A stretch of DNA of 64,000 nucleotides, taken from positions 303,841 to 367,840 of the forward strand of contig NZ_FNCC01000011.1 of assembly GCF_900100955.1 (NCBI RefSeq), written 5' to 3'. Each line of letters opens with the position of its first letter. Position 1 is the first letter of the stretch. The stretch comes from Lentzea fradiae (GTDB taxonomy: Bacteria > Actinomycetota > Actinomycetes > Mycobacteriales > Pseudonocardiaceae). Positions 33,813 through 41,928 of the stretch are shown here, in pieces. The translations under genes and the position numbers were made by a program. Under the pieces are notes generated by a model. It did not search any database. It was not told the DNA's origin and saw nothing but the letters and a program-made list of their open reading frames with translations.

Positions 33813-34059
33813 CGGGAGCCTCCTCCACCAGCGCGTGACGCCCTTCCCGACTGCCGAGGTGGTCAGCCAGCTTGGCCGCTTCCCGCGACAACTCCCGGCA
33901 GAACCGCATCAGCACATCCGAACCACCGGGGAAAGGCGGGAGCTGTATCGCGATGTTGACTGGGTCGAGGTAGATCGCCAGCGCGAGAACTTGAGGCGTC
34001 ACCCGGACCATCGCCGCAGCGGCCTCACGTCCGGGTGTGCAGGTGACGTTGAACCCCAT
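33799..34059 (-). CDS. Small AICE protein, unknown function
   Basis: 86 residues from the ATG at 34059 (MGFNVTCTPGREAAAAMVRV), chosen because it forms a TGATG junction with the upstream gene and has GGGAG in front. The middle, AIYLDPVNIAIQLPPFPGGSDVLMRFCRELSREAAKLADHL, is a beta hairpin then helix. I recognise no family; the position in a chain of overlapping genes supports it being real. Confidence 0.65.
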   Translation of the reverse strand: MGFNVTCTPGREAAAAMVRVTPQVLALAIYLDPVNIAIQLPPFPGGSDVLMRFCRELSREAAKLADHLGSREGRHALVEEAPDART

Positions 34060-34271
34060 CACTCCCTGCCCTCCTGCCGAGCCGCCGACGCCTGAAGCGC
34101 TATCCACCCCTCCGCCAAGACCTCCTGAAGGCGGGGCACCGCGTCACGGTCGACGACGAGCACCGCCGGGAATGCCTTGCCGAACCGAACTTCGACCCGG
34201 TCGGCGAACGGCATGGCGAGGGGACGCATCGGGAGATCGGCGGTCACGTGGACACGCACCATGTCCGGCAT
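34059..34271 (-). CDS. Small AICE protein, unknown function
   Basis: 70 residues (MPDMVRVHVTADLPMRPLAMPFADRVEVRFGKAFPAVLVVDRDAVPRLQEVLAEGWIAL), beta-rich then helical. Its ATG forms a TGATG junction with the end of the interrupted gene upstream, and its stop overlaps the next gene the same way. Function unknown. Confidence 0.65.
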   Translation of the reverse strand: MPDMVRVHVTADLPMRPLAMPFADRVEVRFGKAFPAVLVVDRDAVPRLQEVLAEGWIALQASAARQEGRE

Positions 34272-34647
34272 CACGCGGCCTTGGCGGCCGGCTTGGCACC
34301 CACCGGCTTCATGCCCGACGCCCGCAGGCTGTACCCGAGCTTCGCGCGGCACCGGTGACGCTCACCCGCGTGCACCCCACGGCACGCCTTGTCATCGATC
34401 CACGGCGTCACCGTCAACCCCTCGAAGACCACCGGCCGCACGTCCGTACCGGGGATCGCCTCCGGCGGCACCGGCTGATGAGGCGCGGCAATCTTGACCG
34501 TGACCACCGCGTCCGTCTTGCGCTCCGCCGCCTGGTCGATCACCAGGACAGACCACACCAGAAGACCGGTCTCCTTGTCCTTTGAGGTTCCCCCGGTAGC
34601 TCGGAGACTTTCAAGCATGGTCCGATAGGACCTGAAGGGAGTCGTCC

Positions 34648-34959
34648 GTGGCAGCACCGAAGAAGTACCCCGACGAGCTGAGGGCTCGCGCAGTCCGGCT
34701 GTATCGGGAGTCGGACCCGAAGCCGGTGATCCGGCGGCTGGCCGAGCAGCTCGGGGTGCATCACGAAGCACTGCGTAACTGGATTCGGCAGGACGAGGCC
34801 GACCGCGGCGAGCGGGACGACAGGCCGACGACCAGCGAGTCGGAGGAGCTGCGCCGGCTGCGGCGGGAGAACGCGGAACTCAAGCGCGCCAACGAGATTC
34901 TCAAGGCCGCGAGCGCTTTTTTCGCCTCGGAACTCGACCCGACCCGGCGACGGTCGTGA
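34648..34959 (+). CDS. IS3-family transposase OrfA
   Basis: 103 residues. An HTH (YPDELRARAVRLYRESDPKPVIRRLAEQLGV then HHEALRNWIRQDEA) binds the IS ends, and a leucine-zipper-like region (EELRRLRRENAELKRANEILKAASAFF) allows multimerisation. Near its end GCTTTTTTC (around 34916) offers a -1 slippage site: shifting there joins it to OrfB without a stop, to make the OrfAB transposase. Confidence 0.93.
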   Translation: MAAPKKYPDELRARAVRLYRESDPKPVIRRLAEQLGVHHEALRNWIRQDEADRGERDDRPTTSESEELRRLRRENAELKRANEILKAASAFFASELDPTRRRS

Positions 34960-35873
34960 AGCTCGTTGCGCAGCTTCGTGGCCGCTTCGGGGTCGAGCCC
35001 ATCCTCCGGGTTCTCGGTATCGCCTCTTCCACCTACTATGGCTGGGTCCGGCGCCAGGCGGATCCGTCGCCGCGGCAGCGCCAGGATGCGGAGCTGGTGG
35101 CCGAGATCGTGGACGTCCACACCACATCCGGTGGCACCTACGGCAGCCCGCGGGTGCACGCGACGCTGCGCCGCCGCGGGATCCGGGTGTCACGCAAGCG
35201 GGTCGAGCGTCTGATGCGTGACCACGAGCTGCAGGGCGCGTTCCTGCGCAAGAAGTGGCGAATACCCTCGACCCGGCGTGATCCACGAGCGGCGCCGGCG
35301 CCGGATCTGGTCAACCGGGACTTCACCGCCCTGGCCCCGGACCGGCTGTGGGTGGCCGACGCCACCCGCATCCCCACCGGTGAGGGCGTGTTCTGGCTGG
35401 CCGCGGTCCGTGACGCGTTCTCCAACCGGATCGTGGGCTGGAAGACCAGCGACCGCTGCGACACCAGCCTCGTACTCGGTGCGCTGGAGTACGCGATCTG
35501 GTCGCGGGATGTCCGTGACGGGCAGCTGATCCACCACAGCGACCGCGGCTCGACCTACACCTCGATCCGCTTCGCCCAACGCCTGGCGGACAACGGAATC
35601 CTGCCATCGATGGGCTCGGTCGGCGACTCCTACGACAACGCGCTGATGGAGAACTTCTTCTCCACGCTGAAGATCGAGCTCGTGTACCGGAACTCGTGGC
35701 GCACCCGCGACGAGGCGGAGAACGCCATCTTCAGCTACATCGACGCCTGGTACAACACCCAGCGCATCCAGAAAGAGCTCGGCTGGCTCAGCCCTGACGA
35801 GTACGAGGCCGCCTGGCACGCCGATCAACTCGAGCCATCTATCATCCCTGCGTCCCCAACCGGAGCCAGGTAA
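34956..35873 (+). CDS. IS3-family transposase OrfB (DDE integrase core)
   Basis: 305 residues. HTH_21 region (TYGSPRVHATLRRRGIRVS) then the rve core with catalytic residues in LWVADATRI (D), IHHSDRGSTY (D) and NALMENFFSTLK (E). The GTG start overlaps the orfA stop, and the -1 frame lets a fused OrfAB be made. Intact. Confidence 0.94.
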   Translation: MKLVAQLRGRFGVEPILRVLGIASSTYYGWVRRQADPSPRQRQDAELVAEIVDVHTTSGGTYGSPRVHATLRRRGIRVSRKRVERLMRDHELQGAFLRKKWRIPSTRRDPRAAPAPDLVNRDFTALAPDRLWVADATRIPTGEGVFWLAAVRDAFSNRIVGWKTSDRCDTSLVLGALEYAIWSRDVRDGQLIHHSDRGSTYTSIRFAQRLADNGILPSMGSVGDSYDNALMENFFSTLKIELVYRNSWRTRDEAENAIFSYIDAWYNTQRIQKELGWLSPDEYEAAWHADQLEPSIIPASPTGAR

Positions 35874-36143
35874 CCACCCCTCCGAGTTATCGGGGGAACC
35901 TCACTTCTCCTGCTCTGGCGGCAAGCCCTTCGCCCGCTCCTCCGCGCTCTGGAACTTGAGCACCGGTTCCACGCCCATCACGAGCGCACCCCTCGGAAAT
36001 ACGAAGTCGTGACCCGCCGGAAGCCTGCTCCCACCTGTGATCGCCATCGTCTTGCTCCTGTCGTTTGTGCCGCCTGACCTGCTGTCGGGCGTTCTCGACA
36101 CCTACGACTTTCGGCGAAATGCGAGGACGCAAGCACCGCATAG

Positions 36144-36183
36144 CAGGACATCTCAGGACGTCTCTGTTACGTTGAAGACGTCC
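36144..36183. promoter_or_regulatory. Repeats upstream of the XRE regulator, candidate operator
   Basis: Tandem 10-mers CAGGACATCT and CAGGACGTCT (36144-36163) precede an inverted half GACGTCC (36177-36183) that pairs with GGACGTC (36156-36162). The cluster sits 24 bp before the regulator start, a natural place for autoregulation. Confidence 0.5.
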
Positions 36184-36206
36184 CTAGTCATCCCTCGGGA
36201 GGCTCA

Positions 36207-36950
36207 ATGGCCAACGACCGCCTACGCGAAGCGTTGCTACGCAATGGCTTGAGCCTCGACCACGTGGCCCGCGCGACCGGCGTCGACCCGAAGACCGTCG
36301 AACGCTGGATCACCAAGGGCCGTATCCCCTATCCGCGCCACCGCAACGCCATCGCCTCGATGGTCCGCGAGACCGAGCACTACCTCTGGCCCGACGCGGT
36401 AGCCGCGGAACGCAAGGCCGAGATCGCCGAGTCCGAGGTCGTGAAGGTTTACCCGCACCGCAACAACATCCCCGCGGACTTGTGGGACCGGCTGCTCAGC
36501 GACGCCACCGAGCACATCGAGTGCCTGTCACTCGCGGCGCTGTTTCTGGTCGAGCGGCCGATGTTCGCGAAGGAACTGCGCGCGAAGGCCGAGAACGGCG
36601 CGAAGGTCCGGCTTCTGTTCGGAGATCCGGCCGGCCGTGAGGCGTCCCGGCGGTCTGAGGAGGAGCAGCTAGGCAAGGGCACTGTGGCGGCACGCATCCG
36701 CAACGCGCTGGCGTTCGTCCGTCCGCTGGTCGACGTGCCGAACATTGAGATCCGGCTACACAAGACGACGCTCTACAACTCGGTCTTCCGGTTCGACGAC
36801 GAGATGATCGTCAACACTCACGTCTACGGGTTCCCTGGTGCGCACGCACCTGCACTGCATTTGCGACGACTATCCGCCGGGGACTTGTTCGAGACCTACT
36901 CCGAGAGCCTGGAGACCGTCTGGGCTTCCGCTAAGCGCGCGACGTTCTGA
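36207..36950 (+). CDS. XRE-type regulator with C-terminal PLD-like sensor domain
   Basis: 247 residues. The N-terminal HTH (ALLRNGLSLDHVARATGVDPKTVERWITKGRIP) is followed by a domain starting YPHRNNIPADLWDRLLSDATEHIECLSLAALFLVE, then GAKVRLLFGDPAGREASRR and IEIRLHKTTLYNSVFRFDDEMIVNTHVYG. That pattern is seen in actinomycete regulators with a phospholipase-D-like, probably non-enzymatic, C-terminal region (DUF5919-like). It begins the plus-strand unit with the Nudix gene, as in many AICEs, and probably controls element genes through the repeats just upstream. GGGAGG precedes the ATG. Confidence 0.8.
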   Translation: MANDRLREALLRNGLSLDHVARATGVDPKTVERWITKGRIPYPRHRNAIASMVRETEHYLWPDAVAAERKAEIAESEVVKVYPHRNNIPADLWDRLLSDATEHIECLSLAALFLVERPMFAKELRAKAENGAKVRLLFGDPAGREASRRSEEEQLGKGTVAARIRNALAFVRPLVDVPNIEIRLHKTTLYNSVFRFDDEMIVNTHVYGFPGAHAPALHLRRLSAGDLFETYSESLETVWASAKRATF

Positions 36951-36961
36951 GGAGCCGCACC

Positions 36962-37504
36962 ATGGCCCGCACCGACCACTATCACGACCCGAACGCTCCC
37001 AAGGCGACCAGCATCGTCGTGGCGGTCAGCGCGTTCGTCCAAGACGAGCAGGGCCGGCTGTTGATGATCCGACGCACCGACAACGACCTGTACTCGATCC
37101 CCGGCGGTGCGCAGGACGTCGGCGAGACCATCGGCCAGGCCGTCATCCGCGAGGTCAAGGAAGAGACCGGGATCGACGTCGAGCCCACCGATATCATCGG
37201 CGTCTATTCCGACCCTCAGCACGTCATCGCATATACAAACGGTGAGGTACGACAGGAGTTCTCAATCTGTTTCCGTTCCCGATTGGTCGGCGGCACATCG
37301 CGGACTAGCAGCGAGTCGAGCGAAGTGCAATGGATCAACCACAGCGATCTTCATTCACTCAATATCCATCCATCCGCCTCCGAATCGCACACGGCTTTGA
37401 GAAGCGCGAGTTTTCTTACTTCACCGCGTAATCGATTCCTGCCATACGGAGTCGTTCTTCAGTGCGCTCAACTGCGGCAATCAATTCTCGCGAGGCTTGC
37501 TTAA
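36962..37504 (+). CDS. Nudix hydrolase (Pif-like), C terminus altered by a likely frameshift
   Basis: 180 residues as read. The Nudix box is complete: GGAQDVGETIGQAVIREVKEETGI. pSAM2 Pif, a Nudix protein, blocks redundant transfer between cells carrying the element, and this gene has the same position. After NIHPS (near 37373) the frame becomes unlike the family. In the -1 frame, IRLRIAHGFEKREFSYFTA ends at a TAA at 37429-37431, as family members normally end (IHPSxRLRI...). Loss of one unit from an ATCC tandem (37364-37375) would explain it. The extra tail runs 89 bp into the convergent HD gene. Catalytic residues are untouched, so activity may remain. Confidence 0.85.
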   Translation: MARTDHYHDPNAPKATSIVVAVSAFVQDEQGRLLMIRRTDNDLYSIPGGAQDVGETIGQAVIREVKEETGIDVEPTDIIGVYSDPQHVIAYTNGEVRQEFSICFRSRLVGGTSRTSSESSEVQWINHSDLHSLNIHPSASESHTALRSASFLTSPRNRFLPYGVVLQCAQLRQSILARLA

Positions 37505-38009
37505 TGAAGAACGAGACCAAGTCTTTCGGACCGTAACGCTCCCGGATTTCCGCAATTCGGTCATGTACGGTTGTAACACCGCCATCAGGCGTCGTGGTCA
37601 TGTCGGCCCACCATAGAGCATCTCGCAGGACTGATTGTTCGTCGCTCCACACTCCAAGCTCTGCCGACAAGCCACGCAATTCCGCCTCTAGGTACGCGCA
37701 AGAATGATGCGCCACTAGCGCGCATACACGATCGGTAATTTCTATTTGTTGCAGAAATCGGGCGCCATCAAGCGCATGCATCCCGGTTCGCGCAATACTG
37801 GGAGCATATCCAATATCGTGAAGCACTGCGGCACTTACAAGAGTTATTGAATCGACTTCATCCAGCAGAGCATCAGCAGCAATCCGCGCCCGATCAGCAC
37901 ATCCCAGAACGTGCGACCATCTACGCGGGAGAGACTCGGCCAAATGAAGACGCGACACCGAGAAAGCCTGCTCAATCAACTTCTCCATTGAAATATCCAA
38001 CCGCACCAA
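37416..38009 (-). CDS. HD-domain phosphohydrolase
   Basis: 197 residues. HD superfamily metal ligands are visible in order: RRWSHVLGCADRA (H), SAAVLHDIGYAP (HD), ALVAHHSCAYLEA (H) and LRDALWWADMTT (D). Such proteins hydrolyse phosphoesters of nucleotides. They often accompany the XRE and Nudix genes in actinomycete elements, though their role there is not settled. It is convergent with the Nudix gene, whose shifted tail overlaps it. GC is lower than in the neighbouring chromosome. Confidence 0.85.
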   Translation of the reverse strand: MVRLDISMEKLIEQAFSVSRLHLAESLPRRWSHVLGCADRARIAADALLDEVDSITLVSAAVLHDIGYAPSIARTGMHALDGARFLQQIEITDRVCALVAHHSCAYLEAELRGLSAELGVWSDEQSVLRDALWWADMTTTPDGGVTTVHDRIAEIRERYGPKDLVSFFIKQASRELIAAVERTEERLRMAGIDYAVK

Positions 38010-38025
38010 ACCATCCTATATGCCT

Positions 38026-40674
38026 TCAGAACTTGAATGCTTCGGCTGGAAGCCAGCCCTGAAGCTTCCTAATGTGCGGGTTGCTCGGATCCCGATCAGC
38101 CCCACTATTGGTGTACTTCACCGCTAGTGGAATATCGTGCAGCATGACCGCAAGCCAAGCCATACGAGAATAATCCGTGGCAGTGGTCTCTTCCCTGGAT
38201 GAATCCAGACGATCCAAAAGAGTCTGCACTAGCGCGGCAAGCTCGTCTTCCGGCATTTCGTCTAACTGCTTTGCCGTGTTCAGCGCGCTTAGACGCCACG
38301 CAGCTTCACTGGCGAGCTCATAAGGAGCGCCTGACTGAATACTCCTACTGACAAGCGCTTGCGCTTCGCCCACCGAATCACCCTGCTTGCGCAGCAGCGC
38401 AGCAAGCCGACCCCACGCCTGCAAGTTCTCAGGGTTCTCCTCAAGAAAATGTCGAACACACTCAATAGCTCGCTTGGTCCCAGACTCTGTCTGCTGTTCC
38501 TCACTCAGGTCGGCAAGCAGCATCCAGGCAGGAGGATATCGCCGCGCAATATGCTCCAGAACCGGCAAGTACGTGGCAAGTACGTTCGCCCCAGGCTCAG
38601 CTTGAATTTTTTCCGCGACTGCCCTAAACATACGGTTAACACGCGGCCGGATCCCCCTGCTGACATCGGCACCGCGAGCCGCACCGAACATCTGAAGGAA
38701 CTGAAGGTCCACCTCGATAGTGCTAGCGATAGGGCTAACTTGCAACTTCTTCCTACCGAACAGAGAAGCCGCCAGGGGGACAGCGAGGAACTCATCACCT
38801 TCATCCGACCTGGAAATATCCGCCATCGAACTACGAACAAGCTGGTCAACGGCTTTTCCAGTATCTAGAGTCTCATCTGCCGCAGACCTCAGCAATGCGG
38901 CTTCCATCGCAAGTCTAGGCACAGCTGACCGCCAGCCACAGAGCGTCAGGAAGATCCGCCTAGCCAAGGGACTGAGCTGCGTGTAAGTCCGCTCAAACAG
39001 CGCTTGGAGCATGTCGTCTTTGCCAGCCACAAGCTGGTTTGCATCAGACCATTTATTCTGATTGGCAATCTCACCCAATAGCAACTTGGCCACATATGGA
39101 TGGCCGTCAGAGTTATCAAAAAGCTGAGTGCAACGCTGCTCATTAAGGAGTCGTGTTATGCCGAGCTGGACACTCGTTGCAGAGATCAGCTTGTCAAACT
39201 CTTCACGTCGCATACCCCCCACCTCAACCGGGTAATCGCCCTTGAAGTCGCGTAGCCGAGTTGTAATCAAAATCTTATTGGGCGGTCGAATGTATGTATC
39301 GAGCCATTCATACATCGCCTGAGGATCCCGCACGGTTTCAAAGTTGTCGAACACGTACAGAAGTGGCTCTTCATCCGTTCTGCCGAGTTGATCTGCAAGG
39401 AACTCGACTTTCTTGAAGCCCTTCTTCTTCGCATCGGCAGGCTCGGTCAGATTTACGTATTCATCGGCAATATCAGCGATGCTGACTACGCGCGGCCTGA
39501 CCAATTTAGGGCCTAGCGAGGTCAAGTCGACATCTCTTGCCGAGAACCACAAAATAGCAAAGAATCGACTTTTCTTCTCGTTCGCTGTAGCGATCCTATG
39601 CAAGACCTCCAGCGCGAGCGAGGTTTTTCCGGTACCGCCTCGACCAACCAGCGTGACGATCGCATGGCGATCGTTACAAAGTACTTTTTCCAGCAACTCT
39701 TCTAGCTGCGGACGGTCAACGTAGTCACGGTTACGCGACGGAAGGTTACCGAACAGTCCGCCTTGCATTTCAAGCGAACCCAAACCCTCGGTTTCGCTAA
39801 TGGGCAGCTGCGTCGGCGGCGTCGTGTACTGCTGTGCGTCGAAATGCTTTCGCGTATCGCTGATGTACGAGAGCGTCTCGAACTTTGACCCGCTGTATCC
39901 ACCGTTGCAGACAAAGAAGTCGCTTAGCTCTACATCAGAGAAGATGAGAGGCACTCTCGACGGAACTCCCCCAAATACCAGATACACCCCGTCTTCATAC
40001 GTAGCTTCGTTCTGACGTTTGAGGTAATCTAGACACGAAGCCGCGTCGCTAATAGGAACCACTCGATACTTTCCGGAAAGATTCCTGTGCAGATAGGACC
40101 ACTCTCGCTGGAACAACTTAAAATTGCCTATCACAGTCTCAATGGACCGCTCCAAAGCAGACACCATGCGAGTACTCGCACCGAGTGTTGTCGCGCCGTG
40201 TCCTCGGGTCTTATTTCTCAGCCAAGTGAAGTGATGAGCCCAGATCCTGGCAGCCACCCGATTCGGATGGTCTGACCAATAGTCAGGATCGATGATCCGG
40301 CAAGCCTCAAGGATCGAATTAAGCGCGACAGCCTGCCACGCTTCCTCATCCTTCAGGTCGTGATTCTTTGTGAGCTCAACCTTATCGTGTATAGCGTCGC
40401 CCGCCAGCGTGGCCGAGGAAGGTCCAGTCAAAAGGTCATCGAGTGCGGCGCACCATTCACCCAAGCCACTAGCCCGAACGAGAGCGTACTCAAGTCTGTA
40501 CCTATGGCGGTCGCGATCATCCTGCGTAGCCGCAAGCATTCCTGCAACCATGATCTTCAAGGTGAGTTCGCCTAGATACATGAGTTCAAGAAAGACTGTT
40601 GTGTCGTCGCTGTCCTCACGAGACCGCACAAGTCGCTCCTGCATCCGTGTGATCAGCGTCATAGACATCGACAC
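38026..40674 (-). CDS. HEPN-like / STAND NTPase / helical-repeat protein, candidate anti-phage sensor
   Basis: 882 residues, cytoplasmic, low GC. An N-terminal all-alpha region (about 25-200) contains WLRNKTRGHG with R153 and H159, the R-N-x(4)-H pattern of HEPN ribonucleases. Residues about 200-300 form a beta-rich linker. The NTPase has Walker A TLVGRGGTGKTSLAL (lysine 350) and Walker B LLYVFDNFE, then NKILITTRLRDF as sensor-like Arg, typical of STAND ATPases. The last 300 residues are TPR-like helical repeats (ENPENLQAWGRLAALLRKQGD). STAND defence proteins use the C-terminal repeats to sense phage proteins and the N-terminal domain as effector. The start could also be the ATG at 40668 or 40662. 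It adjoins attR, a typical cargo slot. Confidence 0.75.
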   Translation of the reverse strand: MSMSMTLITRMQERLVRSREDSDDTTVFLELMYLGELTLKIMVAGMLAATQDDRDRHRYRLEYALVRASGLGEWCAALDDLLTGPSSATLAGDAIHDKVELTKNHDLKDEEAWQAVALNSILEACRIIDPDYWSDHPNRVAARIWAHHFTWLRNKTRGHGATTLGASTRMVSALERSIETVIGNFKLFQREWSYLHRNLSGKYRVVPISDAASCLDYLKRQNEATYEDGVYLVFGGVPSRVPLIFSDVELSDFFVCNGGYSGSKFETLSYISDTRKHFDAQQYTTPPTQLPISETEGLGSLEMQGGLFGNLPSRNRDYVDRPQLEELLEKVLCNDRHAIVTLVGRGGTGKTSLALEVLHRIATANEKKSRFFAILWFSARDVDLTSLGPKLVRPRVVSIADIADEYVNLTEPADAKKKGFKKVEFLADQLGRTDEEPLLYVFDNFETVRDPQAMYEWLDTYIRPPNKILITTRLRDFKGDYPVEVGGMRREEFDKLISATSVQLGITRLLNEQRCTQLFDNSDGHPYVAKLLLGEIANQNKWSDANQLVAGKDDMLQALFERTYTQLSPLARRIFLTLCGWRSAVPRLAMEAALLRSAADETLDTGKAVDQLVRSSMADISRSDEGDEFLAVPLAASLFGRKKLQVSPIASTIEVDLQFLQMFGAARGADVSRGIRPRVNRMFRAVAEKIQAEPGANVLATYLPVLEHIARRYPPAWMLLADLSEEQQTESGTKRAIECVRHFLEENPENLQAWGRLAALLRKQGDSVGEAQALVSRSIQSGAPYELASEAAWRLSALNTAKQLDEMPEDELAALVQTLLDRLDSSREETTATDYSRMAWLAVMLHDIPLAVKYTNSGADRDPSNPHIRKLQGWLPAEAFKF

Positions 40675-41337
40675 AGCGTATCTACCGGATACATCGTTTG
40701 GAACCCAGCGAGTCGTAACAGTTAGGTTCAGGTGGGTGATTTCACGTTCTGTACCTGATCTGCTACAGAGCGAGTCCGCAAGTTTCTTGCCGAATTGCGC
40801 TCTACGGGATCAAGGCCGCCGCTGGCGACGCGTCCCGCGCGTACGGCGAACACCTTCCATCCCGGCACTCCCGGCATCCGCTTCGCTGCGCCGGTCGGCC
40901 GGGCGGCGCTGCGCGCCGTCCTCCAGCCTTACCCCACCGACGAGCTCAACCCGTAGAGCCATGTCGGCCAGCAGCTCCCGACGAGCGCCGTCAGGGGCAC
41001 CGCGGACTTGCCGGTCCTGGCGCTTGACTGCCGCGACGGCTCCGCCGCCTTGCCACCGATCATGAGCACGGCTCGACGAGGCTTGTCGGCAAGCAGGCAG
41101 CACGCCGACAACCCGCCCCGCGTGCATGACGAACGGCCAGCACCGACGCGTCAAGGCTAGAGGGCGTACCTTGGCTCGACGGCGCTGGCCGCGTGCAGCT
41201 GGGGGATCGGGTTGAAGGCCGGGAAGTGGCAGAACGCGAACCGCGAAACCATTGCGAAACGCGGAGCCCAAGCGCCACAACGGAAGCAGTCGAAGACGCA
41301 GGTCAGCAGGCATAGCAAGCCTGATGCCTGACGTGCC
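40675..41337. other. Non-coding stretch at the right end of the AICE
   Basis: About 660 bp with no supportable gene. GC rises back to chromosomal level at about 40800. It holds the arm-type repeats at 41236-41261 and short palindromes. Open frames here have no protein-like composition; one runs antisense through the tRNA fragment. It may carry element ends needed for excision. Confidence 0.55.
41236..41261. repeat. Candidate arm-type integrase sites, right end
   Basis: GCGAACC (41236-41242), GCGAAACCA (41243-41251) and GCGAAACG (41254-41261), the last two in 11-bp phase. They match the pair at 26217-26236 and lie 76 bp inside attR. Confidence 0.5.
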
Positions 41338-41472
41338 TTCCTAAACCGTGTGTCGCAGGTTCGAATCCTGCCTGGGCACCACCTTTCGCCGGGTGAAATC
41401 AAGCTCTGACCAGCGGCAACGCGGTCGGAGCTTGATCTTTTTGGTCAGTCGCCGTCAGCAGGAATCTGCCCC
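41338..41472. repeat. attR: right copy of the att direct repeat
   Basis: Copy of the tRNA-Arg 3' half plus terminator. It reads CCTGGGCACC where the tRNA has CCTGGGGCACC, so the acceptor stem half is one base short. With no 5' half, it is not a working tRNA. Confidence 0.9.
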
Positions 41473-41575
41473 GTGTCTGCCGCCGTCCACGGACTGACCA
41501 CCATGCTGCGCCGCATTGCCCAATCTGGGTGACACCAGCTCACACAGGCGACGGCACGGCGCCAAGGTGAGGGAC

Positions 41576-41920
41576 ATGCGCCTCGCTGCCCCGCTCACCC
41601 TGCTGCTCTTAACGGCCGCGTGCTCAGCCACGCCGCCCCCGCCCTCCACCGAAGCGCCAACGCAAGCCCCGCCCACCACGAGCGCGGCCCCAACGGCGAA
41701 AACCTGCACCGTCCCCAACGTCGTAGGCATGATCCACCAAACCGCACAGGACACGATGCAAGCAGCCGGCCTCTACTTCCTGACCGAGGAAGACGCAAGC
41801 GGCCAGGGAAGGCTGCTGATCAACGACCGCAACTGGAAGACCACCAAGCAGAACGTGGAACCGGGCACGGTCGTCGACTGCAACACGAAGATCCTGCTGT
41901 CAGCCGAAAAGATCGACTGA
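41576..41920 (+). CDS. PASTA-domain lipoprotein
   Basis: 114 residues from the ATG at 41576, with GAGGGA upstream. Signal peptide MRLAAPLTLLLLTAAC with lipobox LTAAC, a Pro/Thr/Ala-rich spacer (about 20-42) and one PASTA-like domain: CTVPNVVGMIHQTAQDTMQA, ending VEPGTVVDCNTKILLSAE. PASTA domains bind peptidoglycan fragments or beta-lactams. A single small extracytoplasmic lipoprotein of unknown task. It is the first chromosomal gene right of the element. Confidence 0.85.
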   Translation: MRLAAPLTLLLLTAACSATPPPPSTEAPTQAPPTTSAAPTAKTCTVPNVVGMIHQTAQDTMQAAGLYFLTEEDASGQGRLLINDRNWKTTKQNVEPGTVVDCNTKILLSAEKID

Positions 41921-41928
41921 CCAAAGCC

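Larger units (their letters stand above)
34584..35903 (+). mobile_element. IS3-family insertion sequence, 1320 bp, complete
   Basis: Terminal inverted repeats TGAGGTTCCCCCGGTAGCTC at the left and TGAGGTTCCCCCGATAACTC (complement of the right end), two mismatches. A CTT target duplication flanks it (34581-34583 and 35904-35906), matching the 3-bp duplication of IS3. It holds overlapping orfA and orfB. It has interrupted a conserved AICE gene and looks recent, since both ends, both frames and the duplication are intact. Confidence 0.95.
34271..36047 (-). pseudogene. Conserved AICE gene (Pra-like position) split by an IS3-family insertion
   Basis: The 5' part (36047-35904) encodes MAITGGSRLPAGHDFVFPRG, then ALVMGVEPVLKFQSAEERAK and GLPPEQEK. 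After the insertion (34584-35903) and removal of the 3-bp duplication, the 3' part (34583-34271) continues DKETGLLVWSVLVIDQAAER, TVKIAAPHQPVPPEAIPG and ends with a GMKPVGAKPAAKAA tail. Together about 150 residues. The MAITGG...VWSVLVIDQ...VKIAAPHQP pattern is common in pSAM2-like elements, near genes controlling replication. GGAG precedes the ATG. Clearly interrupted here. Confidence 0.85.
26066..41472. mobile_element. Actinomycete integrative and conjugative element (pSAM2-like AICE), about 15.4 kb
   Basis: Bounded by a 136/135-bp near-identical direct repeat that begins in the tRNA-Arg anticodon loop. Backbone in order: tyrosine integrase and excisionase (28.4-30.0 kb), RepSA-type initiator (30.1-31.7 kb), TraB/FtsK-like DNA translocase (31.7-33.1 kb), small genes (33.1-36.0 kb), and XRE regulator, Nudix and HD genes (36.2-38.0 kb). 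This is the pSAM2 plan. Cargo of lower GC lies at both ends: SIR2-PRTase with MazG-like (26.4-28.2 kb) and an HEPN-STAND protein (38.0-40.7 kb). Three backbone genes appear inactivated, so the element may be immobile. Confidence 0.92.

Noticed and set aside
41338..41382. Second tRNA-Arg
   Set aside because: Only the 3' half from the anticodon loop is present, with one acceptor base missing; it is the attR remnant.
41157..41402. Short protein with CPGRIRTCDTRF on the minus strand
   Set aside because: This string is a well-known artefact of reading a tRNA backwards. It covers the att fragment and is not a gene.
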